Shown here: piece by piece, positions 16,931-23,958 of the stretch | How positions within the stretch are numbered: the first letter of the stretch is position 1 | How the letters are laid out: every line of letters starts with the position of its first letter | Virus record (IMG/VR): IMGVR_UViG_3300042935_000525 | Span: 1 to 31,410 of that record | DNA length: 31,410 nt | From: a virus | Direction: 5' to 3' (one strand) | Made by a program: the position numbers and the translations under genes | The notes under the pieces: generated by a model | Seen by the model: only the letters and a program-made list of their open reading frames with translations | What the model was told of the DNA's origin: nothing | The model's database searches: none

Positions 16931-18511
16931 ATGGGCGTAAACATTTATCAGAATTCTCAATTTTCGGATACCCCGTTTGGATTGAAATTACAACAGACGA
17001 TTACTTCAAGCGGTAGTGTCACGATTCCTAGCAACATCAAACGGGTGTATGCTGTTTGCATCGGTGGTGGAGGTGGTGGTGGAACGGGAACGCTTCCAAA
17101 CATTCGCAATATCACAGGCATCTCAGGAAACGGAACAACTGTCACCTATACCTGTGCAAACAACTTTGTTGCAGGAATGGAAGTAACAACGGTTGGCTCA
17201 AGTATTGCTGGATACAACCTCACCAACACGGCTATTGCTACGGCTTCCGCAACTGATTTTACGGTAACTAACGCAACTACTGGTACACCAACTTTGACAA
17301 ACGCTACCGCTACGGCAAGAACGGTAACTACTGGTGCTGCTGCAGGTGGCTCAATAACTGCTGTCACAGCAGGCTCACCTTCTGCAGGTCAAGTTACATA
17401 CAGCACCACAACTGCTGTTCCAGTTGGTGTGCCAGTAGTGATTTCTGGTGCAACACCTGCTGGATATAACGGAACATTTGTTGTTGTCGCAAGCAATGCT
17501 GGAACAAGTTTTACTGTCACCAATGCAACTACTGGTGCTGCAACTGGAACTATCACATTTACTGGAGTAGTTAGATATACCGCTGCAAACAACTACAAGG
17601 TTGGTTCAGTAATTACTATGACGGGTCACACTGCTGCAGGGTTCAACTTGGCAACACAGGTTGTAGTTAGAGCAAGTTCTACCGAATACTCTGTTGCTAA
17701 CACTCTTGCTCAATCAACGGCTTGGTCTAGCGGTGGTAACTCACAGTTTACGCAATCAACAACATCAAGTTTTGGTGGTGGTGGTGCTGGTGGATTTTCT
17801 GCTGGTTGGACGTTTGCTTCTAATACTTGCACCGTTGGCGCAGGTGGTGCTGGAGGTCAAATGGAAATGGCTTTCACAACAACTAGCACAACTTTTACTT
17901 CAAATAACCCAAACGGAAACGGCTTTAGAGGTGGTGACACAGTTTTCGGAATGGTTGTTGCTGGAGGCGGTGGTGCTGGGGCTGGTGTGAGTACAACTGC
18001 AAACTTAATCCCCAATAATGGTGGGGCTGGTGGTGGTAACTCGCTTCATGTCAACGGAACAGCAAGTGGTGTTTCTTTTACTGGTGCGCCATCTGCACCA
18101 GTAAATGTCATTGGTTACGGTGGAGGCGGTGGACAAACTGCTGCTGGTGGTGCAGGTGTTTCTGGTGGAGGCGGTGGACTAACAAACTCTGCTGTTACAA
18201 CCGCTTCAATAACTGCCAATGGTGGCGGTCAAGGTCTTATCGGTGGTGGTGCTGCGAGTGTCACGGGATTAAATACGGTTACTGGTGCGTCTGGTGGTGC
18301 TGGAGACAGGTTTGCTGCTGGAACTGGAACAAGTGGCACAGGTATCCTTGTTGGTGCTGGTGGTGGTGGCGGTGGATATATTTCTGCTGGTGCGAACGCT
18401 TCAACCGTCAACGGTGGTAATGGTGGTGGCGGTGGTGGCGGTGGTGGCGCAGGCATGAATAACGGCGCAGGCGGAACTGGTGGCAACGGTGTTATTTATC
18501 TCTACTACTAA
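16931..18511 (+). CDS. glycine-rich fibre tip with inserted beta repeats
   Basis: The protein has 526 residues. The start MGVNIYQNSQFSDTPFGLKL and the strand VYAVCIGGGGGGG are those of the family. At about residue 54 the Gly-rich part is interrupted by some 200 residues of Thr/Ala-rich beta repeats. Three repeats can be read, each with a T-A/C-A-N-N-or-V-P, G-x-x-V/P-V, A-G-Y/F-N-x-T, and S-x-x-F/Y-x-V-x-N pattern (for example NFVAGMEVTTVGSSIAGYNL). The Gly-rich part resumes at FGGGGAGGFSAGW and ends GVIYLYY. The insert resembles Ig-like or bacterial adhesin repeats. AAGGAG provides the ribosome site. Likely a fibre with an added binding module. Confidence 0.82.
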   Translation: MGVNIYQNSQFSDTPFGLKLQQTITSSGSVTIPSNIKRVYAVCIGGGGGGGTGTLPNIRNITGISGNGTTVTYTCANNFVAGMEVTTVGSSIAGYNLTNTAIATASATDFTVTNATTGTPTLTNATATARTVTTGAAAGGSITAVTAGSPSAGQVTYSTTTAVPVGVPVVISGATPAGYNGTFVVVASNAGTSFTVTNATTGAATGTITFTGVVRYTAANNYKVGSVITMTGHTAAGFNLATQVVVRASSTEYSVANTLAQSTAWSSGGNSQFTQSTTSSFGGGGAGGFSAGWTFASNTCTVGAGGAGGQMEMAFTTTSTTFTSNNPNGNGFRGGDTVFGMVVAGGGGAGAGVSTTANLIPNNGGAGGGNSLHVNGTASGVSFTGAPSAPVNVIGYGGGGGQTAAGGAGVSGGGGGLTNSAVTTASITANGGGQGLIGGGAASVTGLNTVTGASGGAGDRFAAGTGTSGTGILVGAGGGGGGYISAGANASTVNGGNGGGGGGGGGAGMNNGAGGTGGNGVIYLYY

Positions 18512-18520
18512 GGAGCAATG

Positions 18521-18739
18521 ATGGCAAACTATGCAATGGTAAACGGCAACACTGTGTCAAACATAATTGCCGCAGACGATAAAGAGGCGACAGAGGCGGT
18601 ATTGCGCTGTACCTTAATTGAAATTACACCAGAGAATCCGATTGGTACTGGATGGACACTTGTTGATGGTGTTTGGGAAGCCCCACCAATAATTGAAGTC
18701 TTACCAGTTGAAGAAACAGAGGAGATAGTTAATGATTGA
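18521..18739 (+). CDS. small tail-associated protein
   Basis: The protein has 72 residues. I chose ATG 18521 (five bases after AGGAG) over ATG 18518 (two bases). It reads MANYAMVNGNTVSNIIAADD, the typical beginning of small phage proteins found near fibres (A-x-V-x-x-x-x-V-x-N-x-I-x-A-D). It ends in an acidic tail (VLPVEETEEIVND). The first part has the same MAxYAxxxxNxVxxxI pattern as the protein at 11727, so it may be a shortened relative. It overlaps the next gene by 8 bases. Function unknown. Confidence 0.7.
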   Translation: MANYAMVNGNTVSNIIAADDKEATEAVLRCTLIEITPENPIGTGWTLVDGVWEAPPIIEVLPVEETEEIVND

Positions 18740-18917
18740 GACCCCAAATGGTCCTTTTTCCAAATATGATGAAACGGCTGAGACCCCGAATGGTGCGTTC
18801 CCTAACTATGTTGAGGAACAAACAGAAACCCGTCAGCAGTACATTGACAGGATTTTTAGTCAATGGTTGGAATGGGCTGAAGGCTCAACACAGCAAACAG
18901 CCAAACTGTTACACTAG
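18732..18917 (+). CDS. small protein with ETPNG repeat
   Basis: The protein has 61 residues. The N-terminus holds a duplicated unit, ETPNGPFSKYDE followed by ETPNGAFPNYVE. The remainder is a helix (QQYIDRIFSQWLEWAEGS). The beginning IETPNGPFSKYDET resembles IETTLGPLVKYNET in the gene at 21765, so the two may share an origin. The frame is followed directly by a decayed gene in another frame, so its C-terminus (TAKLLH) may be the product of a frameshift. Confidence 0.55.
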   Translation: MIETPNGPFSKYDETAETPNGAFPNYVEEQTETRQQYIDRIFSQWLEWAEGSTQQTAKLLH

Positions 18918-19036
18918 GTCTTGAAGGCGAATGGTTGCAGACAAGTTACAACAACAACTTTAGAACCCGTTATGCAGGTGTTGGCATGATTTACAACCCA
19001 ACACTTGATGAGTTTGAACAACCACAATTATTGTAA
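18881..19036 (+). pseudogene. decayed copy of the [17 protein letters not shown] gene
   Basis: In the frame ending at TAA 19034-19036 the sequence reads LGLEGEWLQTSYNNNFRTRY then AGVGMIYNPTLDEFEQPQLL. This matches the motif [20 protein letters not shown] of the gene at 11727. The frame has a TGA at 18878-18880 and no plausible ATG before the motif. It lies out of frame with the gene at 18732. I read it as a truncated or frameshifted remnant; a sequencing error or programmed frameshift joining it to 18732 is the alternative. Confidence 0.6.
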
Positions 19037-19043
19037 AAGATGA

Positions 19044-19049
19044 TATAGT
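19044..19049 (+). promoter_or_regulatory. leaderless -10 box TATAGT
   Basis: TATAGT, six bases (tcccac), then ATG 19056. It sets the methyltransferase/glycosyltransferase pair apart from the fibre operon. Confidence 0.65.
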
Positions 19050-19055
19050 TCCCAC

Positions 19056-19664
19056 ATGCAACAACACGGGGAATACCAGTACAACCAAGAACTAGCAAGC
19101 AAAATCGCTAAGGCGTTTACCGCCGCCAGTTCTGACAAGTCCACTTATCATGCGTACCATGAGACTTACGCACATATCCTTGAAGGCCGTGACGTTAAGT
19201 CTTTCTTAGAAATTGGACTATTCCTTTGGGATACTCCAGAGACTGACCTTCACGCATGGGCAGAAGTCTTCCCAGAAGCAGACATCTGGGGCGCAGATAT
19301 TAAACAGCACCTACTCTTCAATGAAGATCGCATCTCTTGTTTATACATTGACCAAGCAGACTCTGACACATTCCCACCAGTGCGTGACGCTATCGGTGGC
19401 AAGGTAGATGTAATCCTTGATGACGCTTCCCATGTCTACAGTTTGACTATCAACACATTTGAAAACATGTTTGATCTTGTGGCTCCTGGTGGTGTCTACA
19501 TGATTGAGGACATTCTGCTCAACGGAAAACCTGGAGTTGACTGGGAACAGAACGTTAAGGAACTTGACAATTACTTTAAAAAGACAGACTATAACTACGA
19601 GTTTTACAGCACCTCTACAATTGACAGGTGCATAGATAGCGTTGTACTAGCCATTTACAATTAG
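19056..19664 (+). CDS. SAM-dependent methyltransferase (Methyltransf_24/TylF-like)
   Basis: The protein has 202 residues. VKSFLEIGLFLWDTPETDL (about residues 48-66) replaces the usual E-x-G-x-x-x-G motif I; the missing Gly residues make this loop unusual. A strand with ADIWGADIKQH follows (acidic residue binding the SAM ribose), then VDVILDDASHVYSLTINTFE and LVAPGGVYMIEDIL. D-D-A-S-H and G-G-x-Y-x-I-E-D are characteristic of sugar O-methyltransferases such as MycE/TylF and of cephalosporin-hydroxylase-like proteins. The glycosyltransferase follows after 7 bases. Together they could make and methylate a sugar on a fibre or host glycan. Leaderless start behind TATAGT. Confidence 0.75.
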   Translation: MQQHGEYQYNQELASKIAKAFTAASSDKSTYHAYHETYAHILEGRDVKSFLEIGLFLWDTPETDLHAWAEVFPEADIWGADIKQHLLFNEDRISCLYIDQADSDTFPPVRDAIGGKVDVILDDASHVYSLTINTFENMFDLVAPGGVYMIEDILLNGKPGVDWEQNVKELDNYFKKTDYNYEFYSTSTIDRCIDSVVLAIYN

Positions 19665-19671
19665 GAGTGAC

Positions 19672-20730
19672 ATGAGATTTCATGTTGTAAGTCTTCCCCA
19701 CACAAACACAACCCTTGACTTCACGGCTTGTGCGTTCACTGAGAAGTGTCGCAAGTTCGCTATCATGATGAAGTCACTAGGTCACACCGTCTATATGTAC
19801 TCAGGTGAGTTCAATAGCGCACCGTGTGATGAGCACATCCCGTGTTTAACAAATGAAGAGCGCTTGGAAGCAATTGGTGACGCTCACTACACGATGGCAT
19901 CATTTGACTACAACCTCCCTCATTGGCGTAAGTTCAACGGCAATGTCATTAAGGGCATCCGTGAGCGAGCAGAACAGAAGGACTTCATCTGTGTGATTGG
20001 TGGTCTAGCCCACAAAGAGATCGCTGATGCATTTCCAAACATGATGACCGTAGAGTTCGGCATTGGTTACGGTGGCGTATTTGCCCCATACAAAGTATTT
20101 GAATCCTATGCATGGATGCACACGGTCTATGGTTCCTCTAACTCAAACCCAAATGCCATTGACGGTAAGTTCTTTGACGCCGTCATTCCTGCCTACATTG
20201 ACATGGAACAGTTTCCATTTAGGGAAGTTCCAGACGACTACTACCTATTCATGGGTCGCCTAACTGAGCGTAAGGGTTATCAAATCGCTGTTGACGTTTG
20301 TAAACACATGAACAAAAGGCTTATTATCGCTGGACAGGGGACACCTCCTGCCTATGGCGAGTACGTGGGCGTAGTAGGGGCTGAGAAGCGTGCAGAACTC
20401 TTTGGAGGGGCGATAGCCTCATTTGCCCCCACAATCTACATTGAGTGTTTTGGAACTGTAGTAATAGAGTCTCAAGCATGCGGAACCCCTGCGCTGACCA
20501 CCGACTGGGGTGCCTTTACGGAGACCGTAATCAATGGTGTCTCTGGGTACCGTTGCCGTACCCTCAAAGAGTTCTGTGAAGCCGCAGAAAACGCCAAGTA
20601 CCTAGATCGGGCTAAAGTACGTGAGCACTCATTTAACCATTACAGCCTTGAGGTCATCGCCCTTGAATATGACAAGCACTTTAGGCGCTTGTCTACGCTT
20701 TGGGAAGATGGCTGGTATTCTCTTAAGTAA
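19672..20730 (+). CDS. GT-B glycosyltransferase (GT4-like)
   Basis: The protein has 352 residues, within the GT4 range. The N-terminal domain begins RFHVVSLPHTNT. The C-terminal nucleotide-sugar domain shows FMGRLTERKGYQIAVDVC (about residues 193-210), KRLIIAGQG (about 215-223), and IECFGTVVIESQACGTPALT with Glu258 and Glu266 as the E-x7-E motif of GT4 enzymes. The reaction is transfer of a sugar from a nucleotide-sugar donor with retention of configuration. The acceptor is unknown; the Thr-rich collagen fibres just upstream are attractive candidates. GGAGTGAC before the ATG serves as ribosome-binding site. Confidence 0.85.
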   Translation: MRFHVVSLPHTNTTLDFTACAFTEKCRKFAIMMKSLGHTVYMYSGEFNSAPCDEHIPCLTNEERLEAIGDAHYTMASFDYNLPHWRKFNGNVIKGIRERAEQKDFICVIGGLAHKEIADAFPNMMTVEFGIGYGGVFAPYKVFESYAWMHTVYGSSNSNPNAIDGKFFDAVIPAYIDMEQFPFREVPDDYYLFMGRLTERKGYQIAVDVCKHMNKRLIIAGQGTPPAYGEYVGVVGAEKRAELFGGAIASFAPTIYIECFGTVVIESQACGTPALTTDWGAFTETVINGVSGYRCRTLKEFCEAAENAKYLDRAKVREHSFNHYSLEVIALEYDKHFRRLSTLWEDGWYSLK

Positions 20731-20752
20731 GCATTAACTAAGTAAGGAAACT

Positions 20753-21106
20753 ATGGCCTCGTACAGCAAACTAACTCTAAGCGGATCAGTAGACGGTAAA
20801 CCAACTGCGGTAGCCGCAACTGCAACCCCTGGAACCCTCATTCATACAGGTTCAACAAATGTCAATATCTTGCATGAGATCTGGCTATACGCCGTGAACA
20901 CACATACTGCGGCTATCAAACTCACTGTTGAGTGGGGTGACGCAACAACCGCTAACAACATTGAGTACACCGTGGCGGCTGAAAATGGTCTTTATCTAAT
21001 TGCCCCAGGCTTGTTACTTAAGGGTAACGCCACTGCATTGACAGTCAGAGCGTTCGCCCCAACCGCAGGAATTTCAATCCACGGGTACATTAATCAGATA
21101 GCCTAA
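20753..21106 (+). CDS. small beta-rich virion-type protein, copy 2
   Basis: The protein has 117 residues and is a paralogue of the gene at 14681 (SYSKLTLSGSVDGKPTAVAA, HEIWLYAVNTHTAAIKLTV, IHGYINQIA). The pairing of one copy after the large fibre and one after the glycosyltransferase suggests duplication of a structural unit. TAAGGAAA lies six bases before the ATG. Probably a minor capsid or fibre-base protein; there is no direct evidence for either. Confidence 0.78.
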   Translation: MASYSKLTLSGSVDGKPTAVAATATPGTLIHTGSTNVNILHEIWLYAVNTHTAAIKLTVEWGDATTANNIEYTVAAENGLYLIAPGLLLKGNATALTVRAFAPTAGISIHGYINQIA

Positions 21107-21110
21107 TATC

Positions 21111-21605
21111 ATGGCCTTTGAGTCTCGGTATATGTCCGAGCCTAGTGTCGGTTCCTGGATGACAGGTACTGGGACTTTAAACACTTTTTATACATGCTCT
21201 GGTGGCGAAACGCCAAGCGGTTCTACTTGCCCCAAAACTTGTTATACCCCTGTGTACGGTTGCAACGGTACGTTTAACGCTACAACTACCCCTAATGGTT
21301 GCGCTGTGTCTACTGCGGCTAGTTGTAACTTTGCTGGTTATGACTGTTCTGGAGCCGTTCAAGGTAACCCAAACGCTTACAACTGTGACTACCCAACATG
21401 TACTGCATACCGTTGGGTAACAACTCCAGGTGGTTATGCTTACACAAGCAATGGCGTTCCATCAACCCCTACTTACTATTACGGAGCAGACGCACTTATT
21501 GGCTACACCCCATATGATTGCTCGTATGCGGCGACAGCAAACTACTTCACGACTTATCCAAATCTGCCTGTGTATACTAGGAGAAACCCGAGAATAAAAA
21601 GGTAA
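21111..21605 (+). CDS. cysteine-rich phage protein
   Basis: The protein has 164 residues with 10 Cys, mostly in the middle third (STCPKTCY, VYGCNGTF, NGCAVS, ASCNFAGYDCSG, YNCDYPTC). It starts MAFESRYMSEPSVGSWMTGT without a signal peptide. The segment TFYTCSGGETPSGSTC resembles the Y-x-C-x-x-G-x-x-x-x-G-x-x-C units seen in some phage tail proteins. The many Tyr, Thr and Asn fit a beta-rich extracellular structure. Such spacing suggests disulfide-bonded loops in the mature virion, possibly for stability in the environment. The C-terminus is basic (YTRRNPRIKR). The exact role is unknown. Confidence 0.72.
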   Translation: MAFESRYMSEPSVGSWMTGTGTLNTFYTCSGGETPSGSTCPKTCYTPVYGCNGTFNATTTPNGCAVSTAASCNFAGYDCSGAVQGNPNAYNCDYPTCTAYRWVTTPGGYAYTSNGVPSTPTYYYGADALIGYTPYDCSYAATANYFTTYPNLPVYTRRNPRIKR

Positions 21606-21607
21606 TC

Positions 21608-21760
21608 ATGGTACAAATTGAAGATCAAAAAGAACGCATTGCTATCTGCGCAGAGTGCCCTAGGCTCTTTAAACCAACATACACCTGCAAAGAGTGTGGT
21701 TGCTTTATGAAAGTAAAAACCCATATCAAATCACAAAAGTGCCCAATAGGAAAGTGGTAA
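21608..21760 (+). CDS. 50-residue Cys-cluster phage protein
   Basis: The sequence ICAECPRLFKPTYTC, KECGCFMKVKTHIK and KCPIGKW has six Cys in a C-x2-C-x9-C-x2-C-x-C-x12-C pattern. I recognise this arrangement (CxxC, CxxCGCFMxxK, CPxxKW) as a small protein widespread in aquatic phages. It is likely to bind zinc. Its role is not established. The start is set by the preceding stop three bases upstream, and the stop by the next ATG four bases after. Confidence 0.85.
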   Translation: MVQIEDQKERIAICAECPRLFKPTYTCKECGCFMKVKTHIKSQKCPIGKW

Positions 21761-21764
21761 CCAC

Positions 21765-22082
21765 ATGGCATACGAAATCATTGAAACAACCCTAGGACCT
21801 CTTGTTAAGTACAACGAGACCTACGCATCTTTGCAGGATTTTCAGACTCTTTTTGATGTCATGGAAGAAGACCCAACTTTTATGGATGCCATGAAGACCC
21901 ACATCCTTGCATCACTTGAAAATGCAGTAGGGGATATCACAGAAGCATTTACCCTCGGTATTGGCACCAGCCCATCTAAGTTGTATGGCTATATAAACGC
22001 CATCTCAGCCCACACTGCCTTTATACAACAGCACTGGCCTAACTACCTACGTAGCATTCAGCAGGCTCAACAGGCTCAATAA
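21765..22082 (+). CDS. phage protein of unknown function (105 aa)
   Basis: The start MAYEIIETTLGPLVKYNETY resembles the beginning of the gene at 18732. The remainder is helical (LQDFQTLFDVMEEDPTFMDA, LGIGTSPSKLYGYINAISAH) with a Gln/Ala-rich end (IQQAQQAQ). No domain is recognised and there is no membrane segment. It sits between the Cys-cluster gene and the peptidase. Function unknown; a tail or chaperone role cannot be excluded. Confidence 0.7.
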   Translation: MAYEIIETTLGPLVKYNETYASLQDFQTLFDVMEEDPTFMDAMKTHILASLENAVGDITEAFTLGIGTSPSKLYGYINAISAHTAFIQQHWPNYLRSIQQAQQAQ

Positions 22083-22091
22083 CATATAGGG

Positions 22092-22097
22092 TAAAAT
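22092..22097 (+). promoter_or_regulatory. leaderless -10 box TAAAAT
   Basis: TAAAAT, six bases (ggtgcc), then ATG 22104. It gives the peptidase gene its own promoter. Confidence 0.65.
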
Positions 22098-22103
22098 GGT
22101 GCC

Positions 22104-22679
22104 ATGACAAAGATGCCTTGGCCCGTAGTTCCTATCAAGTTCTGTGAACACTTGCAAGGTAAGAAGCCTTCTCAGATCACTCCTGCGATGCTTCGCAAGT
22201 TGTCTGTTGGTGGTCAGATGCACCATTGTGCTGCTCGTGCTTTTGAAGCAATGAAAGTCGCCGCCGCAAAGGATGGCGTCAAGTTGGCTCCGACTTCCAG
22301 CGGGGACACATTCCGCAGTATTGAGACCCAGACCAGAGGATTCCTTTCCAGATACCAAAAGGAATTAATCCCAGGTGCCACCACCCGTACATGGAATGGT
22401 GTGAAGTGGTACCTGAAGAAGGGTAACGCCCCTCTAGCGGCTCCTAATGATGACGCTAAGACCTGCTCACGCCACATGCTTGGTATCGCCATTGACATTG
22501 CTAACACTGGCAACAAGAAGATCATGGACTGGCTCTTGGCTAACGAACAGAGATTTGGTTTTAGCCATGAGGTAGTGACCATGCCTGGAGCAGAAAGTTG
22601 GCACATCCGTTTCACCGAAGGCAAGGCAATGCCACAGGCAGTCCTTGACTACGAAGCAACCCTTCCGCCACAGGCGTAA
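22104..22679 (+). CDS. M15 (VanY-type) peptidase, probable endolysin
   Basis: The protein has 191 residues. M15 peptidases are zinc enzymes that cut peptidoglycan cross-links (D-Ala-D-Ala carboxypeptidase or L-Ala-D-Glu type). The metal site can be read: SRHMLGIAIDIA (His124 and Asp131, the S-x-H-x-x-G-x-A-x-D motif) and ESWHIRF (His167 in the W-H motif). Glu164 is the likely catalytic base. The N-terminal 60 residues are helical and may recognise the wall. No signal peptide is seen, so a holin is needed for export (candidates at 27806 and 30227). An alternative is a tail-borne peptidase. Leaderless start behind TAAAAT. Confidence 0.88.
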   Translation: MTKMPWPVVPIKFCEHLQGKKPSQITPAMLRKLSVGGQMHHCAARAFEAMKVAAAKDGVKLAPTSSGDTFRSIETQTRGFLSRYQKELIPGATTRTWNGVKWYLKKGNAPLAAPNDDAKTCSRHMLGIAIDIANTGNKKIMDWLLANEQRFGFSHEVVTMPGAESWHIRFTEGKAMPQAVLDYEATLPPQA

Positions 22680-22690
22680 TGTAGAGCCTT

Positions 22691-23146
22691 ATGGCACCAC
22701 GACCTAAACCAGGATTAAGTAAATCGGCAAAAGAGCGTTTTGCTGAAGGGTTGAACTACTACTCAGGTCAGTACGCTATTGAAGAAGAGCGTGTACGAAA
22801 TCGTGTAAACGAAACGAAGTTTAAGTCATCGGACATGATCCCAATTCAATGGGATCCAAACACCACTTATTATCACCCCCCAGATGAAAGTAGTCGTGTG
22901 GAAGCCTTCCGATACGTTGCTACTGACGGTCAACCAGGTGCTATTGGGTACAGTGGCATACTCTTCGTTCGCTTTATCAAAAATGGTACCCCTTGGAAAT
23001 ACTTAAACGTTCCAGAACATGTTTATCAAGCGTTTGCGTCTGCTCAGTCAAAAGGGCGCTATATTAACTCGGTACTTAATAACTTTCCAAACAGTAGGGC
23101 GTCAGGCGATGAACAGAGCACGTTTTTCGTACAATCTCAGATGTAG
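22691..23146 (+). CDS. KTSC-domain phage protein
   Basis: The protein has 151 residues. The C-terminal half reads GYSGILFVRFIKNGTPWKYL, VPEHVYQAFASAQSKGRYIN and SVLNNF, matching the KTSC domain (VxFxxGxxYxYxxVPxxVYxxFxxAxSKGxYxN). The first strand of the domain is SSDMIPIQWDPNT. KTSC domains are common in phages and in lysyl-tRNA synthetase-associated proteins, with no settled function. The region before it is basic and probably helical. A TAATGT box eight bases before the ATG may act as a promoter with a very short leader. Confidence 0.8.
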   Translation: MAPRPKPGLSKSAKERFAEGLNYYSGQYAIEEERVRNRVNETKFKSSDMIPIQWDPNTTYYHPPDESSRVEAFRYVATDGQPGAIGYSGILFVRFIKNGTPWKYLNVPEHVYQAFASAQSKGRYINSVLNNFPNSRASGDEQSTFFVQSQM

Positions 23147-23148
23147 TT

Positions 23149-23415
23149 ATGAATAGGGTCCATGCATTTGGACTCCTGTATTGGATTGCCAGAGATTTTG
23201 CAAACCTTAATACACCTTTGATGTGTAAAGGCATTATGAAAGAAACCGACTACCCATGGAGACATGGTAAAGGTATTCAGTTTCGTACCCGCAAGTACAC
23301 ACTACAGATAGGTTACTGTAAGCGTGTACAGATGAGAGATGAAACAGACGGTGTTCTACAAGCAATAGGTGGTCGTGAAATGGACACACCTGCACAAGAG
23401 ATTGGGATGTGGTGA
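23149..23415 (+). CDS. phage protein of unknown function (88 aa)
   Basis: The protein begins MNRVHAFGLLYWIARDFANL and is followed by a basic segment (YPWRHGKGIQFRTRKYTLQI) and a C-terminal IGGREMDTPAQEIGMW. There is no recognised domain. The mix of aromatic and basic residues suggests a small nucleic acid- or protein-binding fold. The ATG follows the previous stop by two bases; the TGA overlaps the next ATG. Its position just upstream of the terminase suggests a late gene. Confidence 0.68.
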   Translation: MNRVHAFGLLYWIARDFANLNTPLMCKGIMKETDYPWRHGKGIQFRTRKYTLQIGYCKRVQMRDETDGVLQAIGGREMDTPAQEIGMW

Positions 23416-23651
23416 TGGGTTTCTTTAAAAAAGAAGAAGAGCAGACAGCCAGAAGAGAAGTACCAAAGCGTGTACAGAATCTAGACCGAGCCTCACTCCT
23501 CCAATGGTTTGATACCACGATCATGGGTCTTGGTGCTTCCTTTGACCGCTGGCGCTATCACGGTGGTCCTGACGGTGAGGTAACCGATGCTCTTAAGGCT
23601 CTGGAAGATATTTGGGAAGAATTACAGCAACGGGTTGATGCCACGAAATAG
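23415..23651 (+). CDS. phage protein of unknown function (78 aa)
   Basis: I chose ATG 23415, which overlaps the previous TGA, over the GTG at 23409. It begins MGFFKKEEEQTARREVPKRV and continues LLQWFDTTIMGLGASFDRWR then TDALKALEDIWEELQQRVDA. It is mostly helical and strongly charged. The middle (FDTTIMGLGASFDRW) is amphipathic. It may be a scaffold, adaptor or small packaging factor since it precedes the large terminase by two genes; that is inference from position only. Confidence 0.65.
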   Translation: MGFFKKEEEQTARREVPKRVQNLDRASLLQWFDTTIMGLGASFDRWRYHGGPDGEVTDALKALEDIWEELQQRVDATK

Positions 23652-23657
23652 AAGTGG

Positions 23658-23663
23658 TACTAT
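23658..23663 (+). promoter_or_regulatory. near-leaderless -10 box TACTAT
   Basis: TACTAT, seven bases (caaattc), then ATG 23671; one base longer than the standard spacing. Confidence 0.45.
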
Positions 23664-23670
23664 CAAATTC

Positions 23671-23940
23671 ATGTCAAAACCAACTATCAACAACATAGAA
23701 GCAACCGAAAAACGACGCCTTATTAATGCAGTTCATGACCTCTTTTTGGTCACTGAATCTTATTCCCCAAAGGTCTTTCAGACATCCGAAGAAGACCCTG
23801 AAAGTGTCTCCGTAGACATCAAAACCCTCACTATGGTTATTGAAGACTCAGCCGCTTTGATCTCAGAATTGCGCCCACGACGCCCAATATTCAATGACGA
23901 GTCGCAATTCCAAATGAAGTTTGACAACAGCGACTACTAA
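23671..23940 (+). CDS. phage protein of unknown function (89 aa)
   Basis: I chose the ATG at 23671, after the TACTAT box, over longer starts that run into the previous gene. It reads MSKPTINNIEATEKRRLINA, then HDLFLVTESYSPKVFQTSEE, and a C-terminal helix DIKTLTMVIEDSAALISELR. It is acidic and helical. Small acidic proteins just before the large terminase can be small terminase subunits, but no helix-turn-helix is visible here, so this is weak. It ends 18 bases before the terminase start. Confidence 0.65.
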   Translation: MSKPTINNIEATEKRRLINAVHDLFLVTESYSPKVFQTSEEDPESVSVDIKTLTMVIEDSAALISELRPRRPIFNDESQFQMKFDNSDY

Positions 23941-23946
23941 TTAGTC

Positions 23947-23952
23947 TATGAT
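23947..23952 (+). promoter_or_regulatory. leaderless -10 box TATGAT
   Basis: TATGAT, six bases (tggtct), then the GTG at 23959 that begins the terminase. The spacing supports the GTG start. Confidence 0.6.
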
Positions 23953-23958
23953 TGGTCT

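Noticed and set aside
22214-22624. A 136-residue reverse-strand open frame opposite the M15 peptidase gene.
   Set aside because: The forward gene has clear catalytic motifs and a promoter, and the reverse frame has neither.
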